Source: Chanos chanos (taxonomy: Eukaryota; Chordata; Actinopteri; Gonorynchiformes; Chanidae). Taken from it: a stretch of DNA of 64,000 nucleotides. The position numbers were made by a program, and so were the translations under genes. The stretch lies in assembly GCF_902362185.1 (NCBI RefSeq), contig NC_044495.1, positions 54,618,294 to 54,682,293 on the forward strand, read 5' to 3'. The notes beneath the pieces are model-generated. The model was given only the letters and a program-made list of their open reading frames with translations. It was not told the DNA's origin and did no database searches. Below, one piece after another: positions 22,155 through 34,786 of this stretch (its first letter is position 1; every line of letters starts with the position of its first letter).

Positions 22155-23910
22155 TGTAGGGACCTTTTGAGTTCAGGACTACATACTAATCTTTGTGCTC
22201 TAGGTAGTGTTTTTTCACAGGCTTTTATAACCTTGCTTCTCTGGTAGTGGAGAGTAGCTGCATGTGTGTTTCGTACAGGAGGTGGAGCCAAGACAGTGGA
22301 TAGCACAGCAGAGAAGCTATTTCACACAGCTAAAAGGAGTATAGCAAGTGTGTGTATGCTGTATTTTTTTTTGTAAATGAAATGATAAGATTTTTCTCTT
22401 TGTAAATGTATTTTTATGGATGTTTACAGATACCTGTCAGGGTTATAATTCTAAATATCAGTTCTTGATTTTTTGAGTGTTCCAGATCTTTGAGTGAGAC
22501 TATCAAAGTCTATCATGTAAACAATTAGCAACAATAGAATTTTTGTTCCATGTCAACTTGTTTTGTGAATGTAGACATCCACTCAAACTTTTGTCCAACT
22601 ACCCTCTCATTCCTCCGTATCTGTTCATTTACCTATACTCTCTGGTGACATTTATGAATCTGAACATTTTCGAAATTTGCAATAATTAAGATGAAAGTAA
22701 ATATTTATAAAATTTAATTTGTTTCATAGTTGTGTGTGACAAATACTTTGTGAAACTACAGTCCTCATCTGTGCAGTAAAGACAGTTTTATCACCAGTGT
22801 TGAGAGTACTCCTCAGTTTACAAACTACCCAGCTCTTTATTTGTTCAGTTATAATGCAGTATTAAGGTTTCACTATGCTTCTATGTCACAATTCTAATTT
22901 TTAATGGTATTACTATATTTTAAGTTCTTCCTGGGTAATAAACTAGTCATATATTCTTTATACTACTCATCATTAATTACCTCTCTCATTACTTTACTCA
23001 TTATTGTCACTTTACTGCTCATGCACATTACCAAAACCACTGCTGAGGCTGAACTCACTTTGTCTCCTCATCTCCGAAAAAGTGCTTATATTTCTATAAC
23101 AAAGGTTTCTCAAATAGTTTGCCGGAAAGCTTGCTCCAGTTGAGGGATGGCACTAGAGAACATAGGCCTTTAAACAGTTTTGTTTTTCAGTGAAGGCTGA
23201 GATTTAGCACAGCAGTAAGACTTGTTTAATTGGGCTCTAAGAGATCTTTTGGTAAGTTCTTTCTTTAAACAGTATGATCACTGATTATGACAACTGTTTA
23301 TGAATATCTATAAATGAGTAGGTACTACGAAGTTTGGTCACTAACTGCCTTCAGTAGAGCTTCAGTCCTCTTTGGAATGCTGATATACCAGTTTTCAAAT
23401 GAAATGTTTTTATGGTGTTTGCTGGATAGTTCTATGGGCATGAAAGCATGAAAGCAAAGGTAACTCTTCAGAGTTACCTTTGTCATCATGCAGAGTCAGT
23501 CGAGTCAGTTAATGCAAAACATATTATGGCATTTACAAATATAGTTCTTCAAACAGCTGCTTTTGTTTTCACATCTTTTAATGTGTTTAGGGTCATACAT
23601 TATGAAACATACAAAGAGACATGAAATGACATGAGATTAAAAAAAAAGGACAATTAAACTCTGCCAAACCTAGCATAAATATGCACTTAGTAATCGATAG
23701 ACATAAAATCCATTATTTTCTGTCAAAGAAAATTTACTAACAACCTAAGTTGTTTATCACGTATTATCTCTCATTTTTGTTTTATGTACAAAGAGCAGGG
23801 TAAAAAAAAAAAAAAACGAACTATTTCAGTGTAACAGTAATCCATCTTCAAATGTTATGTTGCCAAATGATCTTTAATCAAGAATGTCATTGTAGCACTG
23901 TAGCATTCAT
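22155..23910. repeat. Spacer with block R2, copy 2
   Basis: It contains the uninterrupted version of the site that holds the LTR at 15673 (near 22625-22650) and R2 landmarks at 22960-23680. A pair of similar sequences (AGGAGGTGGAGCCAAGAC near 22280; 38080) ties it to the third alpha2 relic. No gene is seen. Confidence 0.6.
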
Positions 23911-25243
23911 AGGTTGCAAAAGCACACACATTCTTTACTCAAGAACTACAGATACTAAAAAAGGACTCTGGTAAAAATAGAAGGACTGGTTAAACTAAAA
24001 AAAAAGAAAAGAAAAAAGTACAGGCTCTGAAATGTATAAAAGTAAAAATTAGCCCTTTGAAGCAAGGTCGTAGGTATGGAGTCAACACTGGGAAGGTCCA
24101 AATCTGCTGAGGGTCATTAACTCATCTCTTGGAGTACTGTATACTTCTATCATCTGACTGCTCTCAACTTACTTTTCTTCTTTTCTGAGGCTGCCCAAAG
24201 CACTGATGAATGTCACTGCCACCCATCTTCTTGTTCATGATGACACACTGTGAATGAAAGCTGACTGGAATAAAACTGCTTGCACTTTAATTAAACAAAC
24301 ACTAAGAAAACTATTTATCATAAGCATATACAGCTATACAGTACAGTATATGAATATACAATAAATAAATCTAATATTGTCTACATAAATTACACATGAA
24401 GAGCAACATAAATGATTGGCACTTTACTCAGACTTCACGGGAGCTTTCTAACAAACATAATGTAATAAAGACATTAACGTTAGCTGAATACGCCCGTGAT
24501 CACCATTGTGTGTCGCTCGGTGAATGTGTGACTAATTAACTTTCTAAGTAACTTAGCTATGATAGCTGACGTTACTGACGGCTGATTAATTCATAAATCG
24601 GCGCGTTTTCACCAAAAACGTTCGTTTCCACTCCATGCAATTACCCACAGGAAATGATTATTTCGGATGGTGGTGCGTGTTTGCCGTTGTAGCAAACATT
24701 TCTCATAAATAGAGCCATGGATGGGGAATGTTTCGCTGATCTGAATCTACTCCATCGGCAATGTTGTCTGGTTCACTTTCATCCATGTCGCTACTAATTC
24801 TCCTGTCACGGACAACACATTCAGTTGACACTTTTTCTCCGTGGTTGAGTATCCTTTTCTTGTCTGTTTCGTCTTGTTAAGTCGTTTACCTCTTTTTCGT
24901 CTTTTTACGTCTGTCGTGCGTGATATGCACCGATGGATACACCAAGGGATCATATTTTCTATGTGTATTGTCCCATCTATTTAGGTTGCAATCGGTCTTG
25001 ATGTTGGGAAGGCGCGCAATGATGCAAAACAAAAATAATCGATAACTCCCTCAAATGCATTAAAACTAAAGGAACGAGCCTGTTTTGAAAATGTACGGAG
25101 TGGAAAGTACAGATATTTGTGTTCAAATGTAGGTTGTAAAAATAAAAAGTTAATAAATAAATGCTCTAGTAAAGTACAGATATCTGAAAACTCTACTTAA
25201 GTAGAGTAACAAAGTATTTGCACTTCGTTACCTCCCACCTCTG
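23911..25243. mobile_element. hAT-like DNA transposon remnant
   Basis: The right end, read inward, is CAGAGGTGGGAGGTAACG followed by TACTTAAGTAGAG, close to hAT termini of the Tol2 style. The left side keeps only subterminal words (TTACTCAAGAACTACAGATA). The paralogous stretch at 47505-47530 lacks it, which bounds the insertion. No transposase domain is seen in the interior. It lies about 50 bp beyond the predicted stop codon of beta-B. Confidence 0.65.
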
Positions 25244-25295
25244 ATTATCCTGTGTAATAAGTAAAGTAGTTTTCCACTCACTGTCCCATTTGATG

Positions 25296-27449
25296 TTATG
25301 CTACAAGAATTTGCAAAAATAAAAGACTTAATTTTCACTTCAAATAAAGAGAAACAGAGTAGTGGTTACAGACTGAAAGGTGTACCATTTTATTATATTG
25401 GCCTCACCTGTAAATGTGGGTAGCCAAATGTGTTCTATGTTCTGTCCTGAAAAGGCAAGAACAAAAAGTTTCACTTTATGAGCAAGATTCAGGTAAACTT
25501 TCTTTTATCACTTTTCATTTTATTCATTGTTCAGTGCTTACACATTGTTCATTTATTCTTTATTCATTGTTCAACATAAACATGTCAGTCTATCCAAATA
25601 ACCAAAACTTGTAGAAAATTACAATGAACCCCCTCTCCAAGCAAAAAATATAGCAGCCTGTTTTTGATGTGATTTTGTGTGCTCTCACTTATTGTGACAG
25701 AGTTTTTGAGCTGCAACTAAAAGTCCCATTTTCTATATTTCAGTTCCCACTGACCTCTGTATTTTTTTCTATAGTTTATCAGCCCAGCACCTGCTACTGT
25801 CATCCCCAATACAAGCACACAGGCTCCTGCAGCAATCTTCTTTTTCTCTGTACCAGAAAGTCCAGGATCTACCAGATAAACATTTTGAAGAAAGAAGTAA
25901 TGTGAATTTTACTGTATTTTTATGTTTCGACTCTTTATTTTTATTTCTTTTTCTTGCTATCCTCTATGTATCCAATACTCTACACAGTACAGTGAAAAGC
26001 AGTGCTGTTTGAATCAGTTAAAGTTCCAAATTGTTTTAAAATTTTACAAATCTAATGTCAACAAGGTTTTTGATAATGATAAAAAGATAAGATTGCTATA
26101 TAGGGATGATGACAATGACTAAACCCGACTAATGCATGAAAAAATTAAAACGCCATGGAAATGGTATGAATGCATTCCCATTTCTGATTGAATGGAATGT
26201 GCTTGATCATCATGCAGTTCAACCATTATTCATGCATAATAATGTGCAATCGTGTTAAAGTATTCTTACCCCAGTCATATATCATGGGTTTACTGAGGCT
26301 GGCATGCTCCACCATACAAGAGATCTTCTCTCTTGATTTGGGGATGTATTCCAGGTGAGAATGGATCTGGTAGTACCAATCGCCATCAGCCTTCTCCTCA
26401 GTGGAGGTCACATCAGAGGTCACCGGTTTACCATCCCTTAACCAGGTCATTTTGATAGCTTTGGGGTAGAAGTTGTAGGCACTGCACAATAAAATGGCAG
26501 GTTGTCTGCCACTGGCCTGCTTGATTAATCTGAGCTTGACCTCTGGCTGCACTGTGAAACCAACCAAGATTTATACACTGTATACTTTGAACATTTGGAT
26601 ATTTTTATTCATTGCAGTAATACTGATTTAGTATAATGGTGATTAACACTAAATTCAGTTGATATTTCCTGTGTCTGACTCACCTCTCTTATTTACATAA
26701 GGATAGTATTCAAAACCATAGTGTTTACAGTAGGCGTTTAAGAGAAAAGAGGCTCTCTGCAGGACCTTAGTGTCATTGTTCAGCCTCTTTTCCAATGACA
26801 TTCCATATTCTGTGTATCCAGTGAACTTTTTCAGAGTGCTGTTATATCTTAAGTATTCAATCTTGTTAAAGTACTCAGAAAGAATTAACTCCGCAGTTCT
26901 CATATCCCGACTGCTGCACCGTACCTTTCGGTATGTATAACACTCTTCTGTTAATGAGAATCACAAATTACTATCATTGCAAATATCATACAGCCTAATA
27001 ATAGTACGCAACTGAGGGGCTTAAGAACGGGGGATAATGATTAAACAAACATTATAGTTAAATTAGGATGGCCACTAAAAAGGATTCTACAATTATCAGA
27101 ACAAACAAATAAAAAAACAACAAATATTACTGTCTGTTGTGATAACTTATGACATTGCATGTATATGTTTTGTAATGATCAAAATTCTATCATGCTTTTT
27201 CTTCAGTATCATACTTCACCAGCCTAATGTTTTCTACCGATATATTAATAAAGCAATATAAGAAATGATTGCTTCATTAGAGACTGTCCTCCAATAAAAA
27301 TTTTTAATCTAAAAAATTTCAGTGAAAAACACTGTAAGTAAATTTAGTTTTCAGACATCATATGTTAGATATTTACAGAACTTACCAGTTCCAGCTAAAC
27401 TGGAAAGCAGAACTATAATGCAAATCTGAAAGAGGCCCAGCAGGGGCAT
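25296..27449 (-). CDS. MHC class II beta chain, copy B
   Basis: Exons: signal 27449-27386, beta1 26947-26684, beta2 26551-26270, connecting/membrane 25868-25755, tail 25446-25408, last 25300-25296. All junctions are phase 1, giving about 255 residues. The signal is MPLLGLFQICIIVLLSSLAG. Beta1 has YTYRKVRC and AYCKHY cysteines and an NST site. Beta2 is a single unsplit C1 exon. The membrane span is IAAGACVLVLGMTVAGAGLI followed by NYRKKYRG. The tail exon encodes QNIEHIWLPTFT, recalling the GHSGLQPTG tail of other fish, and a TAA follows at once. The last two exons rest on splice sites alone. Trp61 is Leu and Asn82 is Tyr. Reading on from exon 4 without splicing gives QWELKYRKWDF then a stop, a possible alternative end. 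Confidence 0.93.
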
Positions 27450-27535
27450 GTTGCCAATTTGAGTGCATTCACTGAGCTGGTCTATTGTAGCATGATGCCT
27501 GAAGAAAGTCAGCACTCTTAAAAACCTAAACACAC

Positions 27536-27580
27536 TGACCAATCAAGTGCAATGCACAAAATGAGTCACTTGTCACCATG
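27536..27580 (-). promoter_or_regulatory. X-Y promoter module of beta-B
   Basis: Y box with an intact CCAAT (plus tgaccaatca, 27536-27545) and the X-like box (plus atgagtcacttgtcaccatg, 27561-27580) about 16 bp away, as in beta-A. Confidence 0.6.
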
Positions 27581-27671
27581 CAGCTTTTTTGCTCTTTCTT
27601 GCAGTCCAGACCTACGCATTATTTGGTTTAGGTTTTATTAAGCCAAGGAACTAACATTTAGGATTTTTTGG

Positions 27672-28070
27672 TACAGCTGTACCAAATTCGTTTTGATTTA
27701 TTATGTTTCGATTTTACGATGGTGCAAAAGCGATAGGCATTCAGGAGAAACTTCAAATTCATACTTCAAATTTTGACCTTTTGCCAGGCTAGCGATATGT
27801 GGTAAAACAGCACTCTCTCATGATGCTGGGCAGTGGCAGTGAACTGCAGCTGTAGCATACCTGGCCGATTGATGCTCTTAGTCTTAAACTATTGGTTTAT
27901 AAAGAGTTGCTTTTTAACAAAATAGTCTTCACAAACACACCGTAATAGCTAAAGGAAGGAAACAAGCAAAAATACCATTTAATATTTACAATAATACATC
28001 AAGAAAATACAGCAGAAGACCGCATATCTTACTATATATTATTGGTCAAATAAAGAAGGACATTATAAAT
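27672..28070. other. Unique insertion, no gene seen
   Basis: Homology to the other beta upstream flanks stops after GGAACTAACATTTAGGATTTTT. The new sequence, starting TGGTACAGCTGTACCAAATTCG, has no recognised domain. Confidence 0.45.
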
Positions 28071-29115
28071 TGTTACAGTGATACACAATGAGTTCATACA
28101 CAATGAATTATTTAGAATATATCGCGCAGCAACTGGAGGAGAGACTTTTTACTTTGCAATGTATGGGCTAATAAATATTTCAATGATCCTGAGGTTAAAC
28201 ATTGCACAGAATGATTCTGAGGTCAAACATGTACAAACTCTCCCCATGTCCCCCTGTTCCCTCTCTCTCTTTCTGACCCTTTCTATCTCTATTCACCCCT
28301 CCCTGACCTTTTTATAACTTGTCACCATTCCTTGACCCTTCCTATCTCTTTTTATCCTTCTTTGACCCTCTCTATCCCTTGGAAAATTCCTAGGAGTGTC
28401 TCCTCCCTTCAGGCAGACACACCCCCAAAAGGATAGCAGCACCCCCCATCTGCAAATCAGATAAAATGCCAGACCTCCTGCTATCCTTCAGTTCAGTTTT
28501 CAGCTAAGCTGCAGTTCAACCTTTGGTTCAGCTTCAGCTCCAGTTGAGCTTCGGTAATGCCAACTGTAATGTAGTCTGTCTGTTCTGACTTGCTCATCTC
28601 TGCGAAGAATCAGCCCAGCCTCACCACTTCGGAAGATCGGCGATGATGAAAGACTCTCCCAGCACTGACACGAAGTCTTACTCACAGTCTCCTATTGCTA
28701 ACCTCAGATACTCCGGTCTCTCATACCTTAATCTGGCTCTGCCTGCTCTTCTTCCCCCCTTTTCTCCCCTTCCCTCACTACCCTTTTGCGTGCAAGTAAC
28801 TCCACTAGAACATCACTCAGACAGTTCTTTTGGTTAAGCGTGCCTCTTCGTGAGTTATGCCTCATACTTGTTGTTCAAACATACATAATTTAAGTAACGA
28901 GGATATTGTTATTGTCTACCAGAAGTTGTTTGTCTTCTTGTGAATACTTTAGATGTTGTTGTATGTGTGTGTATACCGGATTGCCTTAATACAACCTGAA
29001 TCGCAATTTATTCAACATTAGATTCATTCTGTACCGTTGAATTTGATCATTGTAATAAACATGTACATTTGTATTCCCACTCTTTGAGTACATGATAAAT
29101 TATTTCCAAGTTACA
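28071..29115 (+). mobile_element. Probable LTR (endogenous retrovirus-like)
   Basis: Candidate ends TGTTACAGTG...AAGTTACA. There is a TATA-like motif (AGATAAAATGCC, near 28460), a C/T-rich upstream part, an AATAAAC near 29055 and a GT-rich stretch before it, an order typical of U3-R-U5. I found no clean target duplication. No coding region adjoins, so it is a fossil fragment or a solo LTR. Confidence 0.45.
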
Positions 29116-29490
29116 GAATGTGGTGATCCAGGGACTTAGTTAGCTATAGAAGCATTGAATTCAAAGAGTATTATTGTACTTGCTACTTTAATGCTATTAT
29201 TTAATATATGTTAAAGCTGATGAAGAGTTATTTTGAATAATTTCTAGGTTCAGTGTTCAAAGCTCTGAGCTATAAATAGAGTTTTTCAGAATAACTGTGA
29301 TTTCACTGGGTTCAGCATCTGAAATAAGGTTATGGTCACAGTTAAGTCATATTAGTATTAAGTCTAAATCAGCAATTACAAAAAAAAAGCCTTACAGTCC
29401 TGTTTAAACGTAAGTTGCCACACTAATTCAAGAAAATATTTAATAACCATGTGAATAAATCTGCCGAAAATGTGACTGTCATTTTGGAAA
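29116..29490. other. Junction sequence, no gene seen
   Basis: The start is unique. From about 29370 it returns to the paralogous spacer (AGCAATTAC, CAGTCCTGTTTAAACG), shared with 14490-14530, 36815-36850 and 50315-50355. Confidence 0.4.
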
Positions 29491-29491
29491 A

Positions 29492-30365
29492 ACCCAGGAC
29501 TCGTATTTCAGATGAGGCCTAGATTTGTATGTAACATTATGGAGACAGTGCAACTAAAATTTGTCATTGGAGATTTCTATCCATGGGAAATCACTGAATG
29601 TCAGGCCGAGTAACACACATGATAAGTATATTCCTCTGAGAAATTAAGATGTACTCTTCCATGCAGTCGCCACTCATGAATTCAGTATGGATATGAAGAA
29701 TCAAACACACATAGAATATGATAGTATGATGATGGAATTCAATTATACTAATCCAGATTAACATTGAAAGTTTAACATTACATTTTTTGCATGTGGTCTC
29801 AACTCATATTCTAAGAAAACGGACATGGTTTGAAGGAATTTCTGGATGCATGTACAAATTTTTCTCCATTTTTTTTGCCACGAAACATAAAACAAAAGAC
29901 AGTTAATTAATTTAATTTATTTAATCAGTCTTGTAAGGAACAAACATTTGATACTATCATTATGAGTGAATAAAAGAGTGACTTACTGTCTAATGCTGTC
30001 TTAAAATACACATGAACAAAGTAGACAACTGGCTAAAATCACTCTGGGTCTGGTTCTTATTCCATATTTCACATTGCTTTGGTAAACAGAAAACACAGCC
30101 CTTATATTTGATGTGTTCCGCTTTGATGGTACATTTTTATGGGAGATATTTGCACTTCGTACAAAGTGAACAGAACTGGAAATTCCATGTTTGCTATAAA
30201 ATGCTTTTGGGGTTTTCACTGTAAGAGGTGTATTTAAAAAGATATTTTATATCATTTACATATAGTTTTAAAGACTAAAGACTAAACAAATCGCAGAATG
30301 TACAGTGAACCCACAGTAAAACAAAACAGACATGCATAGATTAACACATCATTTCAGACCACACA
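29492..30365. repeat. Paralogous spacer with block R1, copy 3
   Basis: R1 landmarks run at 29492-29910. The 3' flank of alpha-2 follows, matching 5950-6450 and 54050-54520. No gene is seen. Confidence 0.65.
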
Positions 30366-30369
30366 TCAT

Positions 30370-30375
30370 TTTATT
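30370..30375 (-). terminator. Polyadenylation signal of alpha-2
   Basis: AATAAA on the minus strand about 50 bp beyond the stop codon, conserved in the three alpha copies. Confidence 0.65.
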
Positions 30376-30422
30376 CAGTTGCAACAGATTGTAAACACCT
30401 GTTATTTGCACCTTTAAATTAT

Positions 30423-32818
30423 TCATTTGTTGAAGAAAAATGCACCAACAGCCATACCCAGAAGTCCTAGAATTACAGCCAGTCCACAAAACACTGACAA
30501 ACTGTCAACAAGTTGCTCTGTCATCTCAACATCTGTAGAAACAAAACACAAAACACACATGCACAGACACACCACCACAGTCTTGAATGAAATTACATTA
30601 TGTTGGTTATTTATTATGTTACTTAATGCAGAGTAAATTGTTAACTATTTTACAATTCTATGAAGTGCCTTGACACCATGTGAGTATGTAAATAATTGCT
30701 TTGAACTTCTATCAAAAATATTAAAATTATTATATTCATTTAAGAGAAGTCAGCTATAATTCAGACTATAGATTTGTTGAACATGCATATGGTTTTCCAA
30801 ACTGTCAGACTCAAGGAGGCTTAGTTTATATGTTTTCTCCTCAATTCTGTTAAATTTCACACTTTCCATGGTAAACTGTACAAATGTGTGTTACAATACA
30901 AATATAAAGCACTTATACAACATCAGACCAATTTATTGTCTCACCCAACTCTCTGGTCTGGGGCTGGAGAAGAGCTTGATGCTCAACAGTGCAGGTGTAG
31001 ATGGCCCCTTCTTCTGGAGTGATTCTCAGAAAAGAGAACACAGCAAAGGTGCCATCATTGTTAATGGTATAGCGACCCAGAGTCATTCCCTCTGTGACAT
31101 TCACATTGTTCTTTGTCCATGTTACTTTAACAGCAGGAGGGTAGAATCCAGTCATATAGCAGATCAATGTGTTTTCTTTGCCTGGCTTTAGATTGTCCTT
31201 GGAGTAAATAATGGTATAGGGAGGATCTGCAAGCAATTTTGGAATCAGTCATGAATGAAATCAAGTATTAACCTCACAGATTCATTTTTAGCCAAGTGGC
31301 ATATGGATAGAATTGATGAAATTCCTTCATGTTTCTTGATTTTTCCAAACTTATATTGGACTTTTTCAAAATTCCATTCTAACTCCCCTATTTTTGAAAA
31401 GCAGGGAACCAAGACCACCTCTAATGAAATCTTTCTCACTTGATGAATACACCAGATTTTAGCATTTTAGTTAAGTGATAAGCAGTGTTTTGTTTGTACT
31501 AAGCTTATTGCTTAACATTCAGTTCAGAGGCATACTGTTTGATTTTTGGTACTTCCCTATGCAAGTTATGCAGTGGCCAATTGTTTAGTATTGTATTACA
31601 CTGCATTTATATGTCCTGTATCTAACTGTATTTATTTTGTGTGAAATTCAGTTTTAGCCTATTAGGCATCCTGGGGAGTTGGAAATGTGCCTATATATGT
31701 CATGTATTCATAATCTTATTATTAGTAATGGCCTATAAATATTTACTTAAAAGTGATTTGGCCATATAGGATGAAAACTGGAAATTGAGTAAATACATAC
31801 CAGATTGAAAATTAAATAGGTTCTTCATAAGGATATCATCAGTAACTAGAGACTCATTTAGTAATTATCTATCACCATAATGTATTATGAATCAGAACTT
31901 AATAACTGATAGTGTGATTTTAATGAATCACTGAATTAGTAGCTGAATTATAGGTGTCATAATAGATATTGATACATCTAACATTGAGGAGAAAGTGGAT
32001 GTTTTGTGAGGCAGTGCAAAGTTTCATAGAACTGTTCAGCATAGCAAATTTGCCTGTAAATGAACTCAGGACTGTTGAACTAACAGAGCGTAGGTTACAC
32101 AAACAGTGTTAAATTCACATTTTTAGAATTGATTTAACACTATTCTACTTGCAGTATACAATATGTAAGCACAGGTACAGCATTATTTAAACAATGATCC
32201 TTTAAATTATTCTATCTAATATATTGTTTTTCAAACACTTTACCTTACCATTTTGTTCAGGTGGATTCACATAGTTGTCTTTTGCTGACTGTAGCCGGTT
32301 GTGGCAGTCTGCCATTTCAGCCATGGCACCAAGGTAATATGAGAAAGGTATAGGGTCCACAAAAGCTGGTAGTGTGAGAACTGACTCCTTAGACTTGAAA
32401 TCAATATAACCTATTTCATCCTTATCAAATAGAAAGGTTAATTCATCAGCATCAGCTGTGTCACTGCAAATTTCGTCTGTGTCAAAAACATGAAGATCTG
32501 CAAAACAGCAGGAGAAATAACCAGTTTAGAAAATGAACTGGAATACATTGTCACGATATTCTTTTTCTTAGAAATGGAGTGACTGGTCCTTTTCATTTTT
32601 AGTTTAAGTAATTCTTTACCAGTCTGTTAGAGAATCATCGCTCATTCTCCAAAGCTGAAGCAGAAATTCTACACTTCTGATGTTTTTTTATGCTTGCACA
32701 CTCTCTAGTTCTCTGAACAACAAGTTTTAACTATATAATGAACATTCCGGTACTCACACTGGCTGGTATCCATGAGGAAGAAATGTATACAGATGAAAAT
32801 CACAGTCAAGAACCTCAT
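30423..32818 (-). CDS. MHC class II alpha chain, copy 2
   Basis: Exons: signal 32818-32758, alpha1 32497-32249, alpha2 31226-30945, membrane/tail 30532-30423, all phase 1, giving 233 residues. The frame is open throughout and every splice site is consensus-like. Compared with copy 1, most changes are in alpha1 (TFLFDKDEIG against TVQYDEDEIG; LGAMAEMADC against FDALAEIADC), while alpha2 differs at about five residues. The Cys pairs and the NVTEG site are kept. The residues replacing human Asn62, Asn69 and Arg76 are the same as in copy 1. The membrane span reads VFCGLAVILGLLGMAVGAF with the same very short tail. The nearest intact beta gene is beta-B, 3 kb downstream. Confidence 0.96.
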
Positions 32819-32919
32819 TATATGATAGTACAACTAAAGTAACGGTCATGCAGAGCACCAACAAAGTAAAGGTTGTCTGAAGAGCATAAACACATTTCCT
32901 TATCATAAATTTCTGTTTT

Positions 32920-32969
32920 CCATCAGCCAATGGGATTATTAGGTTAATTCTGATGCTGCTGTTGCTAAG
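32920..32969 (-). promoter_or_regulatory. X-Y promoter module of alpha-2
   Basis: X box CTTAGCAACAGCAGCATCAG (plus 32969-32950) and Y box CCCATTGGCTGATGG (plus 32934-32920), the same sequences and spacing as alpha-1. Confidence 0.85.
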
Positions 32970-33528
32970 TTATTGCTCAGTGTGGAATGTGAGAATTTTT
33001 TTAGGGGCCTAAATTTTTGATACTGAACACTGATACTGAAGAGAATAGAAGACCATAAAACAAAATAATATAAGCATAATACAAGCAAGTTATATTCATC
33101 TGGTTATTGTTATCTTGGATGTACTGTAACTATAATTAAAAACCCCACCTATTTTTTCTTTCTCATTACAGACCCTTCCATGCATTCTATGCTTTTCATA
33201 AGAATTATTTGGATATATATGATTCTGTTGCTCACTTATGCACCTAGTATGGAATATTACAATATGGAATGAATCTGGTGAATGAAATGCAATGAATATT
33301 GACCACAATCTTCTGACCATGTCCATTGGATAGAACAAGAACTTTTTTACTATCAGTAGTTGAGCAATATGTGTGGCTCTGGTGACTACACAGTAGTTCT
33401 TTAGAAAGTGTCGACTATATGTGTATCTCTTGTTATTTTGTGTGGTTTTTGCCATCTTGTGGTAATATCACATTAAGCAATATTTTTGCAATTCACCAAC
33501 TATCATGTAGCTTATCCATCTGTAATCA

Positions 33529-33570
<42 letters not shown>

Positions 33571-34780
33571 CAGTCCTGTCATTGAATTAAATGAAAATAG
33601 TCATCGAAAGATAAGGTAATTGAATTGACAGAACTCCTCTGTGACTGATCAAATTACATTAATCTTTGTGAATGTAACAAGCACTATGTAACACCACTAT
33701 TGCACTGTTCGTAAGCCATGGTACTGTTTTCCGTGGTAGGTGATTGCAGGCAGGTCAGAGAACGCAGCTGCAATCTAAGCCCACAGTGATAATGCCAAAC
33801 ACCTCTCAGTTGAAATTTATCTGCAGTCATGAAAAGTCCACATTTTTGGACTTTTTATTACAAAACAGGAATCTTTGCCAGTTATTTGAATGTCAGTTTA
33901 TTAAGACAAGTTATAAGTGTGCAATGTCTCTGAAGTGCACCAGTGTGTATCCATCTCTGCTTCGGCAACAGTCTCTCTATGGTTCATAGCAAGATTCTGA
34001 CCCAAATTCTGTATATTATCAATACATCAACTTAGACTCAACTTAGACTAGTTTGAACTCTGATGATCTATATATAAGATTTTGAGATGATTTAGGGACT
34101 CTCCAGACTGACACAAACCAAGAGAAAATCCTCTGAGTGGGTATCTCTGTTAGCTGTGATATTTTGGACGTGTAACATACATGCATATGTTTTTTCTAAC
34201 AAAACTCAAATATACATACAGAAACATATTTCAGCCTGCAAGCTCATTATATATGGTGTACCACGATGGACCTGCTGTAAAATATATGAGATTTTTATGA
34301 AAAAAATGGAGTAAAATATCCACTTCTCATGCAAGAATCAATTTATTCTTTCTGCTGGATATGCAAGCTGTATAAAGTTGTTTTTTAAATACTTACTGTA
34401 TCGTGCATTACCAGTACACAGTACCAGGAGCATCCCATACAAACATAGAAAACAATGCCACTGGACTCTCAAAAAACAAAATTGATCTTAATAATCAGGA
34501 ACAAAACAAACAGATTGGGTCATGTTTCTTTCAATCACGTAGCTGAGAAATCATATCACATAGCTGAGAGGTCAATCTCCTGCATTACTGTCACGCTTGT
34601 GGAGAGAGGCTGGATGCATTTGCAGGTCAGTGTTCATTTTTATTAAAGTTAAACATAACCAAAGGTTTCAAAACTTACAAAATGCAGAGTCAGAAGTCAG
34701 ACAGGCAGAGTAAACATGATGGACATATAGGGATGATGACAACGTCTAAATCTGACTCATGTGCAACTGTGTTAAAGTAT
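32970..34780. repeat. Paralogous spacer upstream of alpha-2, no gene
   Basis: Near-complete copy of 9063-10870. A (CA)n tract at 33532-33566 is longer than its partner at 9656. A truncated TGTCACG-type repeat lies at 34588-34708. No conserved open frame. Confidence 0.7.
33532..33566. repeat. (CA)n microsatellite
   Basis: About 17 CA units. The paralogous tract in unit 1 is short and interrupted. Confidence 0.95.
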
Positions 34781-34786
34781 TCTTAC

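Noticed and set aside
24747-24953. Lys/Arg-rich minus-strand frame inside the hAT-like remnant
   Set aside because: No BED-finger or DDE features are visible; composition alone does not support a protein.
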